DNA of 64,000 nt from Fallopia convolvulus (lineage: Eukaryota > Streptophyta > Magnoliopsida > Caryophyllales > Polygonaceae): assembly GCA_964016875.1 (NCBI GenBank), contig OZ024724.1, forward strand, positions 36,169,786 to 36,233,785, in the 5' to 3' direction. This document shows positions 56,811-64,000 of this stretch, piece after piece. Position numbers and translations under genes: made by a program. The notes under the pieces were generated by a model that had not been told where the DNA came from, searched no databases, and was given only the letters and a program-made list of their open reading frames with translations. Every line of letters starts with the position of its first letter. Position 1 is the stretch's first letter.

Positions 56811-58191
56811 TGATATCTGCCTTTTTAGTAGTGTTTTTAGGGTGTGTTTTTGTGTGTTTGAGTCTTTTTCTTTAGTTTTGTGTTTTGTTTTTGAGTCCTT
56901 TGTGTAGGTTTTCATATTTTCTTAAGATATGGAGTCTACATAAGCCTTGGTGGTGTTTTTGTAGGTTTTTAGAGCTGTTTGGAGTACTTTTGAGGAGAGG
57001 AGCAAAGCCGAGGAAAAGATGAAGGAATGAAGTCAATAAAGAGGTGAAGAATCAAGTTCAAGCCATGAAAGAAGTAGAGAAACTTGTTATCGAGTCCACG
57101 GAAAAAGAATCGAGTCAAACCGAGGTGTAACGAACCCTCTACCGAAATTTTACTCTCAGTTACAAGCCTATTTTCAATGCTGAAAGGGGTCGATAACGAG
57201 GCGGTGAGGGTCGATAACGAGGCTACAGGGGTCGATACCGAGGTATACAGGGTCGGTAATGAGGTATTCAGCAAAAGAAGTTTTAAGAATCCAGCAAAGA
57301 GTTCTACTGAACCTGGCGGGGCCGGTACCGAGGGGTCGGTACCGAGGGTCCAGTGTCGTTAGCGAACAGTCCGAGTCGGTGCGTTTAATGTATTTCTATC
57401 CTTATTATTAGATAGTTTAAGGGATATATCTTTTGGAGATATTGTTTCCTTATATATAGCTTTAGTTCTCTCTATATAAGCCCTTGTCTAATCTTAGTTT
57501 TCTTATCCTGCAAGTTAGATATAGTAGAAGTTAGAGAGGAGGAGGGAAAGACGAGTTTGTGGGGAAGAACTAAGTGTGTTTTCGGATTCAGTTGTAAGTT
57601 TTATTTCATTAATTTAATTACATTGTTTTAATCATGACTTGTGAGTAGTCTTCTCTCTCTAAGGTTGGGGTTAAACCCAACAATGGTTGTACATGCTTGT
57701 TTATGATCATGATTTGATTGTCTTTATTGCATAATTCTATTCTCTTGCTCTTAATCCTTGAAACGAAAGTTGAAAGGAAATTTCTCATTCATTGTTAAGC
57801 GAAAGCGGAAACTTTGAATCAGAATAGTCAACTTAGGGTTTTGAAACGAAAGTGGATCAATTCTAGTTGAAGTACAAGAGATAGATAGTAAGTTTATTGA
57901 TAGGACGAAAGTTGATTTATTTACTTGCTTAGTTGACGACTTTATGTGATAATTAAAGGCATGATCTTTATGTTTCATTAAACGTTTGTATGCATATATG
58001 ATTGTTGTTGTGGAGACACCTTAACCTTAGAAATCTCTCTCTGTTGATAAAAACCCTTACTTTTGATAAATTATTTGCTCTCTAAGTAATAAAACTTGAC
58101 ACTAGATTTTCTTCCTGGAGGAACCTGACTCTCCTGTACTCAGCGAAATTTTGATTATAAATTTATTTGTTGTCAAGAAACCCTTTCAATA
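56811..58191 (+). repeat. A1 3' LTR
   Basis: Starts TGATATCTGC, ends CTTTCAATA (CA changed to TA). Longer than the 5' copy by about 200 bp near 57930-58110. Carries palindrome cores at 57190, 57211, 57232 and 57253, each 21 bp apart, and at 57322, 57336 and 57356. Confidence 0.85.
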
Positions 58192-58530
58192 TCTACCTAC
58201 ATTGATGACTATTTAGCTTTTATACTTTTTTCTTTTCTTTCGGATTTCATGTAAGAGGACTGGTTATCACCCAATTAATTACTAAGTCATTTTTATTATT
58301 TTTAATAAATTTACGAAGGGTGTCCACGTATTTCATTGGCGTTTGTTAATGTGCACCCCTCTATAGTAGTACCCATCCATTGTCATTTTTGTTCATGAAA
58401 GAACCCACAATTGGTGATAAATTATGGACTCATGAGTCTTAACCAACCGATAAACTCCATAAATTAGACAAACCAGCTTATATTAACTGACTCCGTCCAG
58501 TAAAAGAATTAGGCTCCCGATGCTGGAGCT
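58192..58530. other. no recognisable feature
   Basis: AT-rich DNA between the A1 3' LTR and the LINE 3' end. Nothing identified. Confidence 0.4.
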
Positions 58531-58946
58531 TTGGGGAGTTTGAAATGGTTTTCTGCTGACGTAGGATGGTTTAAGGAAAGTTATGTTGGAAACCGATTCG
58601 CATCTTATTGTGTTAATTTGTTAAACTCTAAAATAAGTAAGTGTCATCCTTTATTTAACCTTATATATCAATGTCATGGTTTGATTTGTAGGGATTGGCC
58701 TGTTCAATTCCGTCATATTTATTATAATGTAAATACAGTTGTCGATCGCCTCGCGTCTCTCATTTTCTCGTTTCCTATAGGCCATCATGTATTGTTTGCC
58801 CTGCTTGAGAGGATTTCTTTATTGTTTCTTGATGATGTTAGAGGTCAGACTATCCCCGCTTGATAACTAATTAGCTCATTTTTTATATTTTAATAAAATG
58901 CCTCCGCTAGAGACCGGAGAGCGTCGTCTTTCCTTCTACCAAAAAA
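58531..58946 (+). pseudogene. LINE 3' end: RNase H C-terminal piece and tail
   Basis: The frame 58531-58863 reads CHPLFNLIYQCHGLICRDWP, then VQFRHIYYNVNTVVDRLASL, then LLERISLLFLDDVRGQTIPA and a stop. This is the C-terminal half of a plant RVT_3 RNase H domain (R-E-x-N-x-V-A-D-x-L-A pattern, here N-V-N-T-V-V-D-R-L-A) with the usual L-L-x-D-D-x-x-G tail. After it comes 'ATGCCTCCGCTAGAGACC' and CTACCAAAAAAAATT (about 58936-58950), like the 3' tails of plant LINEs. The N-terminal half lies at 24872-25114. Confidence 0.55.
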
Positions 58947-58989
58947 AATTATCTCAATAAATTAAAAATCACAAGGACATATGGAAGCA

Positions 58990-59177
58990 AGTGCTAGCTA
59001 GCAAGCGAGTCAAATATAACTTTAATACTAATGGGGTATTTTGGCTATATATATACAAAGATATAGCCCTAGCTACAATCCGAACCCAAAACAACACATG
59101 CAAATTTCCTCATCCTCACTATTCTCCTATACTCCCACCGTAATCAACCCCACAACTAAAACTCTTCTCATCATACA
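58990..59177 (+). promoter_or_regulatory. promoter and 5' UTR of the Nodulin-like gene
   Basis: TATATATATACAAAG (from 59046) is a good TATA box about 130 bp before the ATG. A short A/C-rich 5' UTR leads to CATACAATGACC. Confidence 0.45.
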
Positions 59178-59577
59178 ATGACCTTCTCAGGCAGCGGCCT
59201 CCACCGGTTGTCGTCGGGGCTGTCACTGGTGGTTCATCTTATAACGAGCCGGTGGTTCATGGTGTTCGGGACGCTGCTGATCATGGCAATGGCGGGGGCA
59301 ACCTACATGTTTGGTGTCTACTCGGGCGACATCAAGACGTCGCTCGGGTACGACCAAACCACCCTCAACTTGCTTTCCTTCTTCAAGGATCTCGGTGGAA
59401 CCGTTGGTATCCCGGCGGGATTGCTCATGGAGGTGGCTCCGCCGTGGGTCGTGCTGGCTGTCGGCGCCGTCCTCAACTTTTTCGGCTACTTCATGATTTG
59501 GCTTGCCGTCACCCGCCGCATCTCCAAGCCCGCCGTCTGGCAGATGTGCTTGTATATTTGCGTCGGCGGTAACTCTC

Positions 59578-59579
<2 letters not shown>
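59178..59579 (+). CDS. Nodulin-like / MFS transporter family protein, first exon
   Basis: 134 codons starting MTFSGSGLHRLSSGLSLVVH. It matches the N-terminal Nodulin-like domain of plant plasma-membrane MFS proteins (NFD4-type), whose substrates are mostly unknown. Three hydrophobic segments: WFMVFGTLLIMAMAGATYMF, the loop-bounded LGGTVGIPAGLLMEV region, and VVLAVGAVLNFFGYFMIWLA. Landmarks are GVYSGDIKTSLGYDQTTLN and WQMCLYICVGGNSQ. The exon ends in frame at CAG followed by GTATATAT, the conserved family exon boundary after NSQ as I recall it. GC content is clearly higher than in the flanks, as expected of a real gene. No second exon (family length about 550-600 residues) is found in the remaining 4.4 kb. 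Confidence 0.85.

Positions 59580-59622
<43 letters not shown>
59580..59622. repeat. (TA)n microsatellite at the splice donor
   Basis: About 20 TA units directly after the exon end. The first GT is the predicted donor. Confidence 0.9.
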
Positions 59623-59624
<2 letters not shown>

Positions 59625-59972
59625 AGACGTTTAAATTTACTAAATTACAGTGATTTTTCAGAAACTAATTTAAAATATTAATGCATTATATTCGGCTATT
59701 TAAGCAGAACCTTAGTATAATTGCTAAAAATTCATTGGGGTCGACGGAGGGGATAGACGTGAGTTGGCTGAGCTAGATTGATTTTTTTAATTTTTTTTTG
59801 TCGCAGCTGAGCTAGCTTGATTAGCTCCTTAGGAATCTTCGTTTATAATAATTTGAGTGTTGGGTATTTAATTAAACCACCATTTGATTGGGAAGTTGGA
59901 GGCTGCGACTTTTTCTCAATCCTTTTTTAATAGGTCACTACTCTAATATGTTTAAAAAATAATTACCGCAAA

Positions 59973-61243
59973 TCTATAACTATATATTAAAGCTATCTCT
60001 TTTCGAGTTACTAGAACGATTCTCGCTCCACCTTATATTTATAAAATTAATTTGTGTTTCTAATATTTTAACTTTTTTCTATTAAATTCTTCTGTAACTA
60101 TTTAAATTTATCTTTAACATCAAACAAATATCTATTTAGTATAACAATATTTTTTGAAAACTTCCTTATACAAATATTTAAAATTAAAGATACCAAATTT
60201 ATAATATTTTTAATAAGTATAAATATCTTTTATCTTTTAGCATGATGTCTTTGCACTAATTTATTTATATATATATATATATTTTTCTTTTATAATAAAA
60301 AATTAATGATAAATACTTATAATATTTAAAAATAATAAAAATAGGTAATAGCTATAACTATATATTAAAGCTATACCTTTTGTTTATAACAAAAAGTCGT
60401 ACCTTTTTGAACCATCAGAAGGATTTTAGCCCCACCTCATATTTAAAAACATAATTTTTATTTTTATTATTATAACTTCTTTCTTTTAAATTCTTTTTAA
60501 GTATTTAAATTTATCTCTAACATCAAACAAATATCTATTTAGTATAATAATATTTTTTTAACGCTTCCTTATACAAGTATTTTAAAAATAAAATATTTAA
60601 TAGATATATTGAAATATTTGATAAACTCTAAAGCTATGTACATGAAAAATAATAAAATATGAAGAATATTATATTTGATTAAAAAATTATATACATTCTA
60701 CGAGCAATAAATTACTTATATTAAATTTTATATTATTTATTTATTTATTAATATCTTATTTATAATGTTTATAAAATATGGAATCGTAGTCGTACATGGT
60801 ACGACGGGTAAAACTAGTTTCAATAAATCATAAGTATAACCTAAAGCGGAGGTTAAAAAAATTATTAAATGAAATATGTCGCTTTTAGATTGGATCACAC
60901 CACCCTTTTTTATAAAGAAAATAATCTTTTATTTTTGGATATAATAAATTCTTATCCGTGTTTTTAGAATATAGCATAGAAAATCTCATTAGTAAATAAT
61001 CTTTTATTTTTGGATATGATAAATAGGAAGATTATTATTATAATGCAATCATTTGTTACCTTATATGAAAAGATCTTGATTAGTTATATGATAATTGTCT
61101 TATCTTTTTACGCAGATTATAACAAAAATTTATACTTAAGCATTTAGATGATTTTTTTTATCGGAAAATAAATATATTTGAAAATATTGTATTATTAATA
61201 TCTTATTTGAGAAAACCCGTACAAGGTACGGAATACATACTAG
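59973..61243 (+). mobile_element. Helitron (non-autonomous)
   Basis: 5' end TCTATAACTATATATTAAAGC at 59973. 3' end with hairpin CCGTAC-AAG-GTACGG (61217-61231), nine bases later CTAG (61240-61243) and T. These are the terminal signs of plant Helitrons, which leave no target duplication. No Rep/helicase gene. A second copy appears nested within. Confidence 0.65.
60351..60817 (+). mobile_element. inner Helitron copy
   Basis: 5' end GCTATAACTATATATTAAAGC (first T changed) at 60351. 3' hairpin GTCGTAC-ATG-GTACGAC (60789-60805), then GGGTAAAA and CTAG (60814-60817)|T. Its first about 230 bp closely repeat 59973-60200. Confidence 0.65.
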
Positions 61244-62639
61244 TATCGTACTATTTATGTGCTATTTTTTTGGTAGAAACTATTTATGTGCTATTTACGT
61301 AAACCGAATTTTACCTAATAAATAAAAATTAATATCGTTTTATTTATGCTCTTCTCTTTTCCCCTTAGGCAATCTACAGTGCTTCTACTAAACCTATAAA
61401 ACAATGCAACAAGGAGTATGAGGTCCCTTTGATGCCTATGTATGAAAGGGTCCAAATTATCGATGTGTGTCAAGATAAGCGGGTAGAGGCTAATATTTAA
61501 CTTACCTTCCAAAGCCTATAGTCTTACATATTTATAGGAGAAAACGAGAGACAGTTCGAACCCCTAAGGTCGGCGGAATGCTCAAGCTATAGGATGGGAT
61601 GGTTTCTTCCTCTCTAAGCAAGGCAAGATTTTATCATTAGTTAATTAGACAGAATTCGTGCTCTCCCATAAATTATATTAAAAGATATAATAATAAAGGG
61701 ATAACAATAATAACAACTAATATCTATCTTAGGATAACTAATATCCCAAAATAAATATATCATGCGAGACATAATAAATATGATAGCAAAAATAATCAAA
61801 AGCATAAAATTAAATTACGAAAAATTTATCCACACACACCTCTTTGAATCGTATTGTCGATTGCACCCAGCGCAATATGTTCAAATTCTCCGGGTCTTAA
61901 TCGTGAGTGACCATGAAATTAAGAGTGCCCACTTTTTTCGTTTATTTGTATACTCGTACATCCATGTGTTTGAACATGAGATTCTTGCTGTTTCATTCGT
62001 GTGTATGGATGTCTTCTTTCGATATTGAATTATATGTTAATGCGACTCGTTTAACGTTAAATATTTTTTATGCAAGACACAATTTGATGCAAAAATTTTG
62101 ACTTTTATTAATAAAATATACATGAATGTTATGAATCCTAGGACAAGGCTAAAAATGAAAAAAACGAAGGGCCTCATCAAAATCACATGGGAAAAGACTG
62201 TCGTTTCCAAACATGAAATCCTAGGGGTGGATCCCACGCGCATGGGTCCTCAGATCACGTCTCCAATGATCGTATATGCTCGACTCTCTCTCTCGGTCGA
62301 CCGCCTTTCTTGGATGCATTCGGTATTGGGGCAAGCGACCCGGGTTCATAAACGAGCATCCAATTGATTGGCCCACACTTAAACTAAAGTCTTTCCTCTT
62401 GAATTAGATCATTTGATGAAGGGTCAAAGGTGCCACTTCCATGACATGAATCCAAGCTCTTCTTATAATCAGGTTGTATGGGACGGGGACATCCACTATG
62501 ATAAAATCGACCACCATATCTTATCCTGGCTCACCCTCATTCGGAAGGACCCAAGGGGAAATGTAGGGTATCCTCCTTACCTGGTGAACTGCATAGAAAC
62601 TATAGTTAACTCTTTTTGTCTTTTTCCTATCAATTTGTA
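61244..62639. other. no recognisable gene
   Basis: AT-rich sequence with short unsupported frames (61762-62028, 62098-62367). Nothing matches the missing exons of the Nodulin-like gene. Confidence 0.4.
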
Positions 62640-64000
62640 GACCTAGTAGTACATAATGTCAACTAAACTTCTTGGGTCTACTAGGACTCTCTTCACTTCA
62701 CATCCTTCCATGCCTACTGTCAATATCAAAGGATCATTGTGAGGAAGTTGTATTGTAATGATGTCTTCTTCCCTGAACACAATATCATGGGCCCGTGCAG
62801 GTAAAAATGGCTTAGGCTCACCTCCTTGGATTCTCATTACTTCCAAGTCATGACAGTATTTCCGACAGTTCCTTCTAGCCTTAGAGATTTCGTCCTTGTA
62901 AGTGGCATTAATTGCTTTAATCACTTCAATATGAGCCGACTTGTTCTTAGGCAATCTTTCTTGTTTTGGTCGGGCTATCCTTTTGGATAAACTTCTTTAG
63001 ATGTCCCTGCTTAACTAGATCCTCATGGTGTCTTTTTTATCACTCGCACTCCTTTGTAACATGCGCTCGAATTCTATGGTACATGCAGTTTTTGCGCCAC
63101 TTGTTCTCCTTGTTTGGGTACTCGTCCCTTGATGAACATCATAAGTTCAACTCGTGTTTATTACGAGTATATATATGATAGATAGGCACATTAATAACTG
63201 TGTAAATGGCCATCATATTCCCCACGGACTTTCCATGGGTGCACCGATTACCGTCTTGAGTCGATGTGTTGCGGGCCTTGCATGGGGGAGATGACATTCG
63301 ATGCTTGGCTTCAATTCAACCACTTCTAATTTCATGAACTACCTGACCGGCTCTTTCAACTCAATCATAGTAGCGGAAATCCAAAGTGTCAAATCTTCTC
63401 TTAGCATGCTATCATGGGGAAGAGCTCTTTTGAAAGTAGTGATAGTGGTTTTCTCATCATAGTTTTTTATCTCTGAGTAAGAATCGCCTTAAGCTCTCGC
63501 CTTTTTCCTTCCTCAGATGAAAAACATATCTAAGGAGACGAAATCACGACTGTTGGTGAAGTAATTCCTGGAAAGTCAAATGGCCAACTAATTCTATGAT
63601 GTAAAAGAATTCAACTTCAAAGTTTGGAACCATTTGAAGGATCGCTTTTCCAAACTTCCTGGGAACATCTTACATATGATCGCGTTGTTGGAAACCCATA
63701 GAACCATTTTATGTTAAATTGAGGCCATGTGGTTGATCGGGTTTGAGTAAACGTCGTACTAGTCAAATGTTGGGTGATAAAACATGGTGGGCGGTCTCGC
63801 TCTTTGAATACTTTGGTGAAATGGGGTCAAGGTCATTAAGGCAAGCTTCAGCTCCGCTTGTTCTTGAATCGATTATAGGACTTGCCTAATCTCCTCCTTT
63901 CTAGGCTCGGTCGATGTCATCCCGGTGATTCTGGGATGTCCGAGTCCTCTTGCGGGTCGGCTCATTGTCCCTAGAATTCTCATGTCCCCCCAAGGTGACC
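62640..64000 (-). pseudogene. gypsy (Tat-type) gag-protease remnant
   Basis: On the minus strand from the right edge: a decayed gag with a GESLRRFLLR block (about 63500); a zinc knuckle-like YHRIRAHVTKEC (about 63050); then the protease frame 62954-62643 (EVIKAINATYKDEISKARRN, FREEDIITIQLPHNDPLILT, VKRVLVDPRSLVDIMYY). The active site reads D-P-R-S where D-T-G-S is expected. Many stops. It breaks off at 62640 before RT; the upstream part is outside the window. Confidence 0.7.

Larger units (their letters stand above)
25173..58191 (+). mobile_element. A1: outer Athila-like Ty3/gypsy element, interrupted by A2
   Basis: Related LTRs at 25173-26355 and 56811-58191, PBS complementary to tRNA-Asp (TGGCGCCGTTGCCGGGGA, 26359-26376), and gag-protease at 52069-54657. 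Then a jump to a scrap of the segment before integrase, a 3' non-coding region, the stem-loop at 56774, and the 3' LTR. RT, RNase H and integrase are absent. A2 (26455-51817) is inserted between the PBS and gag. No clear 5-bp duplication flanks the outer ends (TCCAT versus TCTAC), so these LTRs could have been rearranged. Confidence 0.75.

Noticed and set aside
25552..57365. CRISPR-like regularly spaced repeats
   Set aside because: Spacing of 20-21 bp with a 10-bp palindrome in plant retrotransposons is not a CRISPR array; there are no long repeats or cas genes.

Overview
The window is plant nuclear DNA, almost certainly from a eudicot. It is AT-rich and dominated by nested LTR retrotransposons, with introns and plant-type DNA transposons (hAT, MULE, CACTA, Helitron). 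Only one ordinary host gene is visible: the first exon of a Nodulin-like/MFS membrane protein at 59178-59579. Nearly every other coding stretch is transposon-derived and broken by stop codons, frameshifts or later insertions.

Layout. 1-3844: minus-strand Ty3/gypsy element (gag, start of protease, leader, PBS, 5' LTR) running off the left edge. 3856-6240: remnant of a SIRE-like Ty1/copia element (3' extra ORF, two polypurine tracts, start of an LTR). 6985-7493: hAT-like MITE. 8809-21281: complete but dead SIRE-like copia element with 984/985-bp LTRs and TATAT target duplications. It is itself hit by a 924-bp retroelement with LTRs of only 28 bp (11268-12191) and by an 804-bp MULE-type TIR element (18240-19043). 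21540-24690: gypsy (Tat-type) fragments broken by a CACTA end.

25173-58191 is a deep nest. An outer Athila-like element (A1: gag-protease kept, RT and integrase lost) lies inside what looks like a LINE RNase H region. A second Athila-like element (A2: RT, RNase H, integrase and env-like ORF kept, gag lost) lies inside A1. A third short gypsy element (A3) lies inside the 5' LTR of A2. A2 also carries a Pack-MULE-like element, a solo LTR related to A3 and a 3.6-kb hAT transposon. After the nest come the LINE 3' end, the Nodulin-like exon, two Helitron ends, and a minus-strand Tat-type gag-protease remnant at the right edge.

Three signals stand out. (1) A1 and A2 are peppered with a 10-bp palindromic core TCGNTANCGA, arranged in runs spaced mostly 20-21 bp, sometimes 11-12 or 32 bp. 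These are near multiples of one DNA helical turn, and the runs occur in LTRs, coding and non-coding parts alike. (2) The 28-bp-LTR element has TG..CA ends, PBS, PPT and a GAGCC target duplication, and the interrupted host ORF reads through once the insert is ignored. (3) The MULE carries three in-phase exons resembling the N-terminus of a TGA-type bZIP transcription factor. All calls come from reading the sequence; no alignments or searches were run.
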